Source: Paenibacillus radicibacter
GTDB taxonomy: Bacteria; Bacillota; Bacilli; Paenibacillales; NBRC-103111
Reading direction: 5' to 3'
NCBI RefSeq assembly: GCF_024721995.1
Contig: NZ_JANQBC010000003.1
Span: forward strand, 248,001 to 312,000
Length of the DNA stretch: 64,000 bases
Below are positions 8,190 through 16,360 of the stretch, piece after piece (positions within the stretch are counted from its first letter, which is position 1; each line of letters opens with the position of its first letter). The notes beneath the pieces are model-generated. The model searched no databases, was not told the origin of the DNA, and saw only the letters and a list, made by a program, of their open reading frames with translations. A program made the position numbers and the translations under genes.

Positions 8190-9677
8190 ATGGTGGCAAC
8201 AGGATATAGGACAAGTGGAGAAAGCTCAGGAACGAATGATAAGAATACAACAACCGGAAATAGCGCTCACGCCGAGGGCTACAATACGAAAGCGTTAGGA
8301 GATACTTCGCATGCCGAAGGCTCCGGCTGTGAAGCTTCCGGTCATATGGCACATGCAGAAGGTTACAAGGCACTTGCCAGTGGGGCTGCCAGTCATGCCG
8401 AAGGGTTCACAACGATTGCAGCCGAAGAGGCCGCACATGCGGAAGGATTATACGCTCGCGCTAACGGTCTTGCTGCTCATGCAGAGGGACAATCGACTCA
8501 AGCAACCGAAACAGCCAGCCATGCGGAAGGCAGTAATACTCTAGCATCCGGTATATCGGCACATGCAGAAGGAAGCAACACGATTGCCAATTCAAGCGCT
8601 GCGCATGCCGAAGGCACCTCCACCAAGGCTACTGCACTTGCTGCACATGCAGAAGGATATGCTTCCGAAGCAACTGCACTCGCCGCTCACGCAGAAGGAT
8701 CTACCACTCAAGCATCAGGTTATGCCTCGCATACCGAAGGAGAAAGCTCCATTGCAAATGGGACAGCTGCACATGCAGAAGGAAATTTCACACGTGCAAG
8801 CGGTACAGCCGCTCATGCAGAAGGAAATACGACTCATGCCAACGGAAATTATTCACATGCTGAGGGGAGCTATACTGAAGCAGCTGGTTACGGCGCACAT
8901 GTCGAAGGTGTTCGCTGCAAGTCAGGTGGATTTTCTACGCACGCAGAAGGTTATTTTACCGATACAGGTGGTCTCGATGGTGTTCACATTATGGGCAAGT
9001 TCGGAAATCCAGACACTGGACTCGAAGGACAGTATGCTTGGTACTTAGCCAATGGAATAGACACAAAGCACCCGGGTCTGGCAGCCAAATTGCTTGGAAC
9101 AGATAGCAGCTTGTATCTAGACGGTCATATGTCCGTTGCAGGCTCAGGAATTGCAGAAATGTACGAAACGATAGATGGACTTGAGATTAAGCCGGGATAC
9201 TTCGTTACGACGGAGGAGGATCAAATTCGAACGGCAACCGAAGACGATGATTTCATTCTTGGCGTCACACAAGGGACTGCTGCTCTTATCATGAATAGCG
9301 GTGAGTTCAGATGGAAATCCAAATTTGTAACCGATCCATGGGGACAAATGGTCTTCCAAAAAGTCCCGCACCTTCCTCTCAAAGACGGCTATGGGAAAGT
9401 CATTAGTCCAGAACGTCACGAACTCCAACCCCTTCTTGATCCTGACTATGATTTTAGACAAACTTACATCCCGCGTTCCAAGCGTACAGAGTGGATCACT
9501 GTCGGACTTCTCGGTAGACTTCTTGTAAGAGATGACGGTACGTGCAAGCCTAATGGCTACTGCCGACCGAGCAAGGAAGGAATAGCTACAACTGTCCAGC
9601 ATGGCTACCGTGTACTTAAACGTATATCCCCCTCCCAGATTCTTATTCTGTTTCGTGATGTTTCACATTTATCGTGA
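8190..9677 (+). CDS. Repeat-rich fibre protein with C-terminal autoproteolytic (Peptidase_G2) domain
   Basis: 495 residues. Residues 24-261 are seventeen consecutive 14-residue repeats built on AHAEGxxTxAxG, the pattern of YadA-type trimeric beta-roll heads. Residues about 320-489 match the Peptidase_G2 intramolecular-chaperone domain known from phage tail appendages such as phi29 gp12: KPGYFVT, IRTATEDDDFILGV, YIPRSKRTEW, VGLLGRLLVRDDGTC, NGYCRPSKEGIA and YRVLKR. In that family the C-terminal domain trimerises the fibre and then cuts itself off. There is no signal peptide or membrane segment, which fits assembly in the cytoplasm (mother cell or tail-like) rather than Sec export. The start follows AAAGGA. 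No phage genes flank it; a glycosyltransferase follows 17 bases after the stop. Confidence 0.88.
   Translation: MVATGYRTSGESSGTNDKNTTTGNSAHAEGYNTKALGDTSHAEGSGCEASGHMAHAEGYKALASGAASHAEGFTTIAAEEAAHAEGLYARANGLAAHAEGQSTQATETASHAEGSNTLASGISAHAEGSNTIANSSAAHAEGTSTKATALAAHAEGYASEATALAAHAEGSTTQASGYASHTEGESSIANGTAAHAEGNFTRASGTAAHAEGNTTHANGNYSHAEGSYTEAAGYGAHVEGVRCKSGGFSTHAEGYFTDTGGLDGVHIMGKFGNPDTGLEGQYAWYLANGIDTKHPGLAAKLLGTDSSLYLDGHMSVAGSGIAEMYETIDGLEIKPGYFVTTEEDQIRTATEDDDFILGVTQGTAALIMNSGEFRWKSKFVTDPWGQMVFQKVPHLPLKDGYGKVISPERHELQPLLDPDYDFRQTYIPRSKRTEWITVGLLGRLLVRDDGTCKPNGYCRPSKEGIATTVQHGYRVLKRISPSQILILFRDVSHLS
8259..8972 (+). repeat. Seventeen 42-bp coding repeats
   Basis: In-frame 42-bp units encoding the 14-residue AHAEG repeats of the fibre. 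Units are diverged in DNA while His, Glu and Gly stay fixed (His in 17 of 17 units, HAEG or a one-residue variant in all), so selection acts on the protein. Such arrays can change unit number by recombination. Confidence 0.9.
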
Positions 9678-9694
9678 ATGGAGGTGCTACTCCC

Positions 9695-10363
9695 ATGAAT
9701 CCTTATAAAATCGCATTCATCGCTTGTGTGAATGACGACAAAATGTTCGAGAAATGTAGGCTTTACTTAAACAGACTCTATGTCCCACCTGGGTATTCGA
9801 TTGAAATCATCCCCATCTATGGCGCAGGCAGCATGACTTCAGGTTACAATCGAGGCATGCGTGCAAGTGATGCCAAGTATAAGTTTTATATTCATCAAGA
9901 TTCATTTATTCAATACATCCATACCATTACAGAATGCTTAAGCTTATTCATAAACAATCCGCAAATCGGTCTAATTGGTGTGATCGGTACAACGAAACTG
10001 GCTCAAACCGGTTCCTGGTGGGAAGCCGGCGTTCATTATGGCACAGTTGATGCCTTTTTCCAGAGTGAAACGACGCTCTGCATCGGTAAAGTGTATCAGC
10101 CTTATATTGGATTAGAATCCATTGATGGTGTATTTATGGCCACACAAGTCGATATTGATTGGGATGAGAATGTAACAGGGTTCCACTTCTACGACGCATC
10201 CCAATGCATCCGGTTCCGGCAACGTTATTACGAAATTGCAGTACCTAGACAAGATACTTCTTGGGTCTATCATTATTGCCTGGACGATGTGGACTATGAT
10301 GAATATTATCGTCTCCGCACACACTTCATCCCCCTATACGCCCCATATTTATTTGGAAAATAA
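9695..10363 (+). CDS. Small glycosyltransferase-like protein (PF13712-type), copy 1
   Basis: A 222-residue protein of the Glyco_tranf_2_5 type. Motifs are AFIACVNDDKMFEKC, IEIIPIYGAGSMTSGYN, AKYKFYIHQDSF (the HQD probably acts as the metal/nucleotide motif), GSWWE and FMATQVDIDWDE. It has no membrane segment. ATG 9695 is chosen because GGAGGT lies nine bases upstream; a GTG seven codons earlier overlaps the fibre stop codon. It is certainly cotranscribed with the fibre gene and may glycosylate the fibre or a nearby polymer. A paralogue lies at 11919-12608 with the same motif order. Confidence 0.78.
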   Translation: MNPYKIAFIACVNDDKMFEKCRLYLNRLYVPPGYSIEIIPIYGAGSMTSGYNRGMRASDAKYKFYIHQDSFIQYIHTITECLSLFINNPQIGLIGVIGTTKLAQTGSWWEAGVHYGTVDAFFQSETTLCIGKVYQPYIGLESIDGVFMATQVDIDWDENVTGFHFYDASQCIRFRQRYYEIAVPRQDTSWVYHYCLDDVDYDEYYRLRTHFIPLYAPYLFGK

Positions 10364-10372
10364 CATTAAAAT

Positions 10373-10421
10373 GCCTCTTCCCCTTCCTGCATTTAGATTG
10401 CAGTTAGGAAAAGAGGCTTTT
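10373..10421. terminator. Bidirectional terminator between convergent genes
   Basis: GCCTCTT pairs with AAGAGGC, extended by CCTGCA / TGCAG inside, with a TTTT run on the plus strand. It separates the fibre-glycosyltransferase unit from the convergent methyltransferase. Confidence 0.6.
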
Positions 10422-10439
10422 CGCACGTTCTAAGTACTC

Positions 10440-11006
10440 TTAGTAATCAATATAAGCTTTGCTCTTCCAATATTGTAGCTTATGCTGCAGTACTGCCATT
10501 ATTGAAGGGTGCACACTCCCTTTAATCCCTACTCCAATTACCGTATGTGGATGTAATTCTTGACCAGCTGAATCAACCAAGATCGTCTCAAATGGACTTA
10601 GCAACGAGCGAAATCCCTCTGGTGTAAAGCGCCAGTAGTCAGAAGGATAATCATGAATCGGGAAGTTCATAACGGAGCTAATGATACATACGCCTCCGCC
10701 TTGCAAAATACGATGACACTCACGAAGCGCAAGATGCGGATATTCCACATGCTCCATGGTATCGAGGCTAATTACCGTCCCTGCTGCATAGGTCGGCAGA
10801 TCAATGGCATGCAAATTCTGAATCATATCCACCCCTGGACCTGGACGCATGTCACAACCTACATACGGTACATTCGAAAACAAGGGGCGCAAGTTGGCGA
10901 AGCCCTCTTGTCCTGCACATTGGTAAGCACCAAATTCATATACAGGCGATTTCCACGGCAACGTTTCCGCACAAATCTGGACGAAATCTTTTATGCTTTG
11001 TCGCAT
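10440..11006 (-). CDS. SAM-dependent methyltransferase (class I, Methyltransf_11 type)
   Basis: 188 residues. Motif I appears as VYEFGAYQC (normally VLExGxGxG, here altered), motif II as YVGCDMRPGPGVD, the central acidic motif as ISLDTMEHVEYP and post-motif HRILQGGGVCIIS. The tail PSDYWRFTPEGFRSLL is typical of small methyltransferases in surface-polysaccharide loci. It probably methylates a sugar. The start at 11006 has AGGAG eight bases upstream; an earlier in-frame ATG (11039) has none. It is divergent from the CmcI-type gene. Confidence 0.75.
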   Translation of the reverse strand: MRQSIKDFVQICAETLPWKSPVYEFGAYQCAGQEGFANLRPLFSNVPYVGCDMRPGPGVDMIQNLHAIDLPTYAAGTVISLDTMEHVEYPHLALRECHRILQGGGVCIISSVMNFPIHDYPSDYWRFTPEGFRSLLSPFETILVDSAGQELHPHTVIGVGIKGSVHPSIMAVLQHKLQYWKSKAYIDY

Positions 11007-11105
11007 CTGATCAGCTCCTATTTTATTAGAATGCTTCAAGACCCGCTGCTGTACAATTGCCTAACCCTTGCGGCGTATGGGTGCTTGTCGCTAGTAACTA
11101 TGTAT

Positions 11106-11114
11106 TAAACTATG
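11106..11114 (-). promoter_or_regulatory. Sigma-K-like -10 element of the methyltransferase gene
   Basis: CATAGTTTA on the minus strand matches CATANNNTA, the -10 of sigma-K promoters, about 100 bases before the start codon. No clear AC at -35 is seen at the usual distance, so support is partial. Confidence 0.35.
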
Positions 11115-11200
11115 TTGCCAGTTAACTTGCAGCCACGGCATCTGTACAGCAAATCCTCTTATTTCTAGTGTTCATGTCCAATCCAAACGCGCACACGCAA

Positions 11201-11209
11201 CATATTGTA
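11201..11209 (+). promoter_or_regulatory. Sigma-K-like -10 element of the 11276-12608 operon
   Basis: CATATTGTA fits CATANNNTA exactly, 67 bases before the start codon, with AC dinucleotides about 6-17 bases upstream. It would place the operon in late mother-cell expression. Confidence 0.4.
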
Positions 11210-11275
11210 TGACAACGAACGAGCGAAACGCCTGCTTGATTAGATCCATTAGAACTTTAAAGGAGTGTTTAGCGT

Positions 11276-11902
11276 ATGGACATAATGGAACAGCCTGCTC
11301 TTAAATTCATGCAGCATTTTTTCTATTCAGAGGTTTGGAAACAAACGCAATGGATGGGCATCAACACCTTAAAATGTCCATCCGATTTATTCCTCTATCA
11401 AGAAATTTTAACGAAAGTACGACCAGATATTATTATTGAATGCGGAACATTCCAAGGAGGAAGTGCGTTATACTTCGCTCATATTTGTGATCTATTGCAA
11501 AATGGCAGAATCATCACCATCGATAGCATTGTTCAACCGAATCGACCTGTTCACCCACGTATTACGTACATCCAAGCTGACTCTGGTTCCATTCATACAC
11601 TCATGCAAGTCAAAGTATTTATAGAACCAACCGACAAAGTCCTCGTTATTCTAGATTCCGATCATTTCAGTGAACATGTCCAGAAGGAGCTGGCGCTGTA
11701 CCATCCTCTTGTCTCTGTTGGCAGTTATATTGTTGTTGAGGATACGATCTGTGACGAAGTATCTTTCGAATTCAACAATCCGGGTCCTAAAGAAGCGGTT
11801 ACCAAGTTTCTCGAACAACATGATGACTTCGAAATCGATACGAGTCAGCATAAATTCCATTGGTCCTTCAACTGGAATGGTTATTTGCGCAGAATAAGAT
11901 GA
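11276..11902 (+). CDS. CmcI-type (cephalosporin hydroxylase / O-methyltransferase family) protein
   Basis: 208 residues. Motifs of the CmcI family are IIIECGTFQGGSALYFA (SAM-binding motif I), RIITIDS, VLVILDSDHFSEHV (metal-binding Asp-Ser-Asp-His) and YIVVEDT followed by GPKEAV. Despite the name, most members are SAM-dependent sugar O-methyltransferases. Here that fits a cluster with glycosyltransferases and another methyltransferase. The start has AAAGGAG about ten bases upstream. It is followed 16 bases later by a glycosyltransferase gene and forms an operon with it. Confidence 0.8.
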   Translation: MDIMEQPALKFMQHFFYSEVWKQTQWMGINTLKCPSDLFLYQEILTKVRPDIIIECGTFQGGSALYFAHICDLLQNGRIITIDSIVQPNRPVHPRITYIQADSGSIHTLMQVKVFIEPTDKVLVILDSDHFSEHVQKELALYHPLVSVGSYIVVEDTICDEVSFEFNNPGPKEAVTKFLEQHDDFEIDTSQHKFHWSFNWNGYLRRIR

Positions 11903-11918
11903 GACGGAGGATGAATTC

Positions 11919-12608
11919 ATGTATATCAATGAAAATGCGATAGCATTTATCCTCTGTGTCAATAATGAAAACTTGTACCAAACTTGCAAATATCATATTT
12001 CCCGACTAGCCGTACCACATGGTTTTACCGTTGAAATTATTCCTATTTATGGATCATATAGCATGACATCGGGATACAACCAAGGTATGCGCCGTTCCAA
12101 TGCCAAGTACAAGGTCTACATCCATCAAGATACGTACATCATTCATCCCTTCTTTATCTATGAGTGCGTTGCAACCTTTCAGCTTTCTTCTAAAATCGGC
12201 ATGATCGGTATTATGGGCTGCAAACGTCAAGCCCCAACTGGCTCTTGGTGGGAAGGTAAACCACTCGTGCGCAAATACATGGCAATGATTGATCAAGTCC
12301 CTTCCCTGCAAATCTCTAATGAAGTTCACACTTCTTATGAAGTCGTCGAATCGATTGATGGTGCATTTATGGCTACACAAGTAGATGTGGATTGGGATGA
12401 AGCAATTGGTGATTATCACTTCTACGATGCTTCTCAATCGATTCGTTTCCTTCACGCTGGACATCAGATCATTATTCCAAGGCAGACTAATCCTTGGGTT
12501 CTACACTTACACCCACACGAAGTAGATTGGGCGCATTATTACAGATGCCGTGAAGCATTCCTCACTCGTTATCGCGCCTTGCTTCCTCTCCACGCGCCAA
12601 TCGAGTAA
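11919..12608 (+). CDS. Small glycosyltransferase-like protein (PF13712-type), copy 2
   Basis: 229 residues, a clear paralogue of the 9695-10363 product. It shares the start (AFILCVNNENLYQTC), IEIIPIYGSYSMTSGYN, AKYKVYIHQDTY, TGSWWE, ESIDGAFMATQVDVDWDE and HFYDASQSIRFL. GGAGG lies ten bases before the ATG. As the second gene of an operon with the CmcI-type protein, it probably adds a sugar that is then methylated, which is inference. A terminator follows the stop. Confidence 0.78.
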   Translation: MYINENAIAFILCVNNENLYQTCKYHISRLAVPHGFTVEIIPIYGSYSMTSGYNQGMRRSNAKYKVYIHQDTYIIHPFFIYECVATFQLSSKIGMIGIMGCKRQAPTGSWWEGKPLVRKYMAMIDQVPSLQISNEVHTSYEVVESIDGAFMATQVDVDWDEAIGDYHFYDASQSIRFLHAGHQIIIPRQTNPWVLHLHPHEVDWAHYYRCREAFLTRYRALLPLHAPIE

Positions 12609-12630
12609 AGGAATTGTCGATCGCTCATCG

Positions 12631-12670
12631 CAAAAAAAACACACCACGGAAATTATCCGATGGTGTGTTT
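12631..12670 (-). terminator. Terminator between convergent genes
   Basis: AAACACACCA pairs with TGGTGTGTTT. The eight-A stretch on the left gives a T-run to minus-strand transcripts. The stem includes the last codons of the ABC exporter gene. Confidence 0.7.
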
Positions 12671-14449
12671 CGCTTCTATACGTACTTGATTGTTATGCAT
12701 GCCATAATAGAATCCTTGCTGCTCAAGTAAAGATTGATGTGTACCTTGTTCAATAATGCGGCCATCTTCAAGAACAAGAATAAGATCTGCCTGTCGAATC
12801 GTATTCAGGCGATGTGCAATCACGATGTTTGTTCTGCCCTGCATCAAGCGATACAGCGCTTCTTGAATCTTAATCTCGGTAATCGTATCGATACTGCTCG
12901 TTGCTTCATCCAAGATGAGAATGGATGGATCCGCAAGCATCGCTCTTGCAATGGATAGCAATTGTTTCTGGCCCTGGCTAATGCCGCTCCCATCTTGATC
13001 GAGCACCGTCTCATACTGATTCGGCAGCTTCATAATGAAGGAATGGGCATTGGCCATCTGCGCAGCTGCTTCTACCTCTGAATCCGTAGCATCTAACCTG
13101 CCATAACGAATGTTGTCCCGAATCGTCCCTTGGAACAAGAAAGAATCCTGAAGTACGAATCCCATATGCTGACGCAAACTCTGCCGTGTAATCTCCTGAA
13201 TCGACGTTCCATCCAGGTAAATCTGACCTTCATTCAAGTTATAGAACCGCGATAGCAGATTAATAATCGTCGTCTTCCCAGCTCCTGTAGGGCCGACAAG
13301 CGCTACCGTCTGTCCTGCTTCTGCGCGGAAACTAATATCACGTAATGTGTTTCCACCTTGCTCATAAGTAAACGAAACATGCTCAAACTCGATATCTCCA
13401 CGAACTTGAGTAAGCGCTACTGCTTGTCGCTCATCCTTCTCTTCCCTTGCCTCATCCAGCACTTCAAACACCCGCTCCGCTCCTGCTATCGCGGATAGAA
13501 ACGTATTGAACTGGTTCGCCAGGTCGTTCAAAGGACGAGTAAATTGACGCGCATATTCGCAAAAGGTAACGATTACACCAATCGAGACTAAATCCCTCAC
13601 CGCAAGTAATGCTCCTGCCCCTGCTATGAAAGCAAAACTCAAGTTATTCAGTACGTTCATCAGCTTTGGAATAAATCCCGAATACGTCTGCGCCCAATAA
13701 CCCGAAGTACGCAGACGCTCATTCTTCAGACGAAACGTCTCGATCACCTTCTGCTCTTGGGAAAACGCCTTTACAATCTTCTGACCGGAGAACGTCTCTT
13801 CAATAAATCCATTCAATTCGCCTATGTTACGCTGTTGCTCCTTGAACAACTTACCTGTGCGATTCGTAATCCATTTCATCCCCAGAAACATGATCGGAAC
13901 GATCATAAGCGTAATAAGCGTAAGCAGTGGACTTAGCCACAGCATGAGTGAAATCATCCCGATAAACGTCAGAACACTGGAAGAAATCTGGATAAACGAG
14001 CTGTTAAGCGTCTGACTGACATTATCAATATCATTCGTAATGCGACTCATGAGCTCACCATGCTGTCGCTTTGTATAGTACGATACGGGCAATCGATGCA
14101 GCTGCTTAAATAAATCCGTACGCATGGAGTAAATCGCTTGCTGTGCTGCCCCGATCATCCAGTAGTTCTGAAGCCAGGTCGATAACGAGTATAGAATGTA
14201 TACCCCTATAAGAAGTCCAATGACCGACCATAATCCCTCAAGCTCTTTATTTACGATAAAGATATCGACTGCTTGACCGATTAAATACGGACCAAGTAGG
14301 GCTAGCAGTGAGCTTGCCACAACCATAATTAGAATAAGAGCAAGCATCCCTTTGTAAGCAGATAAATAAGTGCCAATACGAGACAAGGTGCGATACCAAT
14401 TCTTCGGCTTTGGCGACGGTTTACCTGTCTGTTGACCCGCTTTAGCCAT
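12653..14449 (-). CDS. ABC exporter half, catalytic subunit (YfiC-like)
   Basis: 598 residues: six membrane helices (about 35-330) then an ATPase domain with Walker A GPTGAGKT, signature ISQGQKQ and an intact Walker B plus catalytic glutamate, ILILDEATSSID. The upstream gene encodes the partner, whose glutamate is replaced by Asp but which has a perfect LSGGQ. So the composite site using this Walker B and the partner signature is the active one, as in asymmetric exporters such as TM287/288. It probably exports drugs or lipids. The start overlaps the partner gene by 8 bases and uses AAGGAGG inside that gene. Confidence 0.85.
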   Translation of the reverse strand: MAKAGQQTGKPSPKPKNWYRTLSRIGTYLSAYKGMLALILIMVVASSLLALLGPYLIGQAVDIFIVNKELEGLWSVIGLLIGVYILYSLSTWLQNYWMIGAAQQAIYSMRTDLFKQLHRLPVSYYTKRQHGELMSRITNDIDNVSQTLNSSFIQISSSVLTFIGMISLMLWLSPLLTLITLMIVPIMFLGMKWITNRTGKLFKEQQRNIGELNGFIEETFSGQKIVKAFSQEQKVIETFRLKNERLRTSGYWAQTYSGFIPKLMNVLNNLSFAFIAGAGALLAVRDLVSIGVIVTFCEYARQFTRPLNDLANQFNTFLSAIAGAERVFEVLDEAREEKDERQAVALTQVRGDIEFEHVSFTYEQGGNTLRDISFRAEAGQTVALVGPTGAGKTTIINLLSRFYNLNEGQIYLDGTSIQEITRQSLRQHMGFVLQDSFLFQGTIRDNIRYGRLDATDSEVEAAAQMANAHSFIMKLPNQYETVLDQDGSGISQGQKQLLSIARAMLADPSILILDEATSSIDTITEIKIQEALYRLMQGRTNIVIAHRLNTIRQADLILVLEDGRIIEQGTHQSLLEQQGFYYGMHNNQVRIEAKHTIG

Positions 14450-16172
14450 GTGCTACCGCCTCCTTCCCATATTGCGATTCTACGATGCGTTGATAGAGCT
14501 CGCATTCTACTAGCAGCTCATCATGAGTCCCCTGTGCTAGCAGGATGCCATCCTCCAATACGATGACATGATCCGCTTGCTGTGCGGTACTAACCTTTTG
14601 CGTAATAATCAAGGTCGTACATGGATATGATTGCAGGGCATCCATCAGCTTCGCTTCCGTATTCGCATCAAGTGCCGAGGTACTATCATCGAGCAGTAAT
14701 ATCTTCGGATTACGGATGAGCGCTCTAGCAATGGATAGACGCTGCTTCTGACCACCGGACAGATTCACGCCTTTTTGACCGAGAATCGTTTCATATTGAT
14801 TAGGTAATTTCATGATCGTCTCATGAATTTGCGCATGTTTACTCGCTTCTATGACTTCTTCCACTGTCGCCGATTCTTTTCCCCACACAATGTTCTCCAT
14901 CACGGTTCCTGTAAACAACAGTGCCTCCTGCGGTACATAACCGATCTGATTGCGCAGCTGCTCCATCTTCATCTCACGAATATCGTATCCATCAATGCGT
15001 ACAGTACCTTCGTTCACATCGTATAGCCGAGGAATGAGCTGGAATAACGACGATTTCCCTGATCCTGTCGCACCTAAGATGGCTACAGTCTGTCCGCTTG
15101 AAATCGTAAAGGAAATCGACTTTAAGACAGATGATTCATATCCAGGATATTGGAAAGATACACCGTCGAATGTAATCGATCCATTCCTAATCTGATCTTC
15201 ATCCTTCGCCTTATTGCTATCCGTTAGATCAACTTCCGTCTCCATCACTTCACTGATGCGTTGCAAAGACGCCTTTGAGCGTGAAAGATTCATAAGAATA
15301 AACGATAAAACGGAAAATGCACCCGTAATGCGCATCGAGTAGTTAATAACCGCTACGACTTCCCCCGTATTAGCCCCGCCTATAAGCACTTCGCGATTAC
15401 CTAACCAAAGAATTGTAAGTATACTTAAGTTCAAGATTAGCAATACAATCGGAAACGTCAGTTCCATCAACCGAAGCGCGGATTTCGTCGTCTCTCTGAG
15501 CTCTTCATTCGCATCTGCGAAGCGCTTATTCTCATGGTCTTGTCTCACAAATGCCCTAATCAGACGCATCCCGAGCAAATTCTCACGCAGCACGCCATTC
15601 GCACGATCCAATCGCTGCTGTACAGCGCGGAATAGCTTAAAGCCTCGCTTCATGCTCCACACCAAAAAGGCGAACACGATCGGCATGACAATAACGAGGA
15701 TAAGAGCTAGCTTGTAATCAACTACCAACGCCATCACTATGCTTCCTATGATCAGAAGTGGCGCTCGCATCATAATTCGAAGCCCCATAAACACAAGGTT
15801 CTGGATGATCGATACGTCACTTGTGACCCGTGTAATCAGACTTGCTGATTGAAAGCGGTTAAAATTTGCAAAAGAAAAACGCTGAATCTTCTCCATTAAT
15901 CGTTCTCTTATATCAAATCCGACATGCTGACTCACATAAGAAGCAACGTATGAATTAATAATTCCACCCACAAAACCGATTAAGGACATCCCGATCATAA
16001 CCGCTCCCCACCAATAAATCAGGGGTAGATTCGTCTGCATAATGCCTTCATTTATGATCTTCGCCATAATCATCGGATGCACGAGCTCGACCGCAAGTTC
16101 AGTCAGGATAAGTAAGAGCGCAAGAATCATTCGCAAGCGGTATGGTTTCAGGAATCGGAATAGCATCTGCAA
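14442..16172 (-). CDS. ABC exporter half, degenerate subunit (YfiB-like)
   Basis: 576 residues from a TTG start at 16172. That start has GGAGG seven bases upstream, whereas the in-frame ATG codons at 16190, 16178 and 16166 sit badly relative to the site. Six membrane helices precede an ATPase domain with Walker A GATGSGKS, canonical signature LSGGQKQRLS, and Walker B LLLDDSTSALD, where the catalytic glutamate is Asp. It therefore forms the non-hydrolysing site in a heterodimer with the downstream gene product. Transcription of the pair starts in the 16173-16290 gap. Confidence 0.84.
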   Translation of the reverse strand: MQMLFRFLKPYRLRMILALLLILTELAVELVHPMIMAKIINEGIMQTNLPLIYWWGAVMIGMSLIGFVGGIINSYVASYVSQHVGFDIRERLMEKIQRFSFANFNRFQSASLITRVTSDVSIIQNLVFMGLRIMMRAPLLIIGSIVMALVVDYKLALILVIVMPIVFAFLVWSMKRGFKLFRAVQQRLDRANGVLRENLLGMRLIRAFVRQDHENKRFADANEELRETTKSALRLMELTFPIVLLILNLSILTILWLGNREVLIGGANTGEVVAVINYSMRITGAFSVLSFILMNLSRSKASLQRISEVMETEVDLTDSNKAKDEDQIRNGSITFDGVSFQYPGYESSVLKSISFTISSGQTVAILGATGSGKSSLFQLIPRLYDVNEGTVRIDGYDIREMKMEQLRNQIGYVPQEALLFTGTVMENIVWGKESATVEEVIEASKHAQIHETIMKLPNQYETILGQKGVNLSGGQKQRLSIARALIRNPKILLLDDSTSALDANTEAKLMDALQSYPCTTLIITQKVSTAQQADHVIVLEDGILLAQGTHDELLVECELYQRIVESQYGKEAVAHG

Positions 16173-16292
16173 TTGCATTCCTCCATTCATTTTGATAAAG
16201 ATAAAAAGTCATTCCTATAATTATAACATTTTTCTATTAATTTCGTTAGAATCGACTGGCTGTCTTAGACGAAGATCAGCCCCTTTTTCCCA

Positions 16293-16339
16293 TAAAAAAA
16301 TCTCCCCTAAAACGCAATACAACACGGTTTTAAGGGAGA
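16293..16339 (-). terminator. Terminator after aspD
   Basis: TCTCCCCTAAAAC pairs with GTTTTAAGGGAGA (one mismatch). Seven As on the left give the T-run on the minus strand. Confidence 0.8.
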
Positions 16340-16360
16340 ATGATTTAGCTGTAAAATATT

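Noticed and set aside
8259-8972. CRISPR-like regular repeats
   Set aside because: The 42-bp period is in-frame coding with diverged units and no constant spacers.
8311-9048. Other open frames within the repeat gene (plus strand, different phase)
   Set aside because: They follow the 42-bp period of the fibre gene, have no ribosome sites and give Met/Gln/Lys-rich repeats without family likeness.
8190-9677. Prophage origin of the fibre gene
   Set aside because: Peptidase_G2 is known in phages, but no capsid, tail, integrase or lysis genes are near and flanking genes are glycosyl- and methyltransferases.
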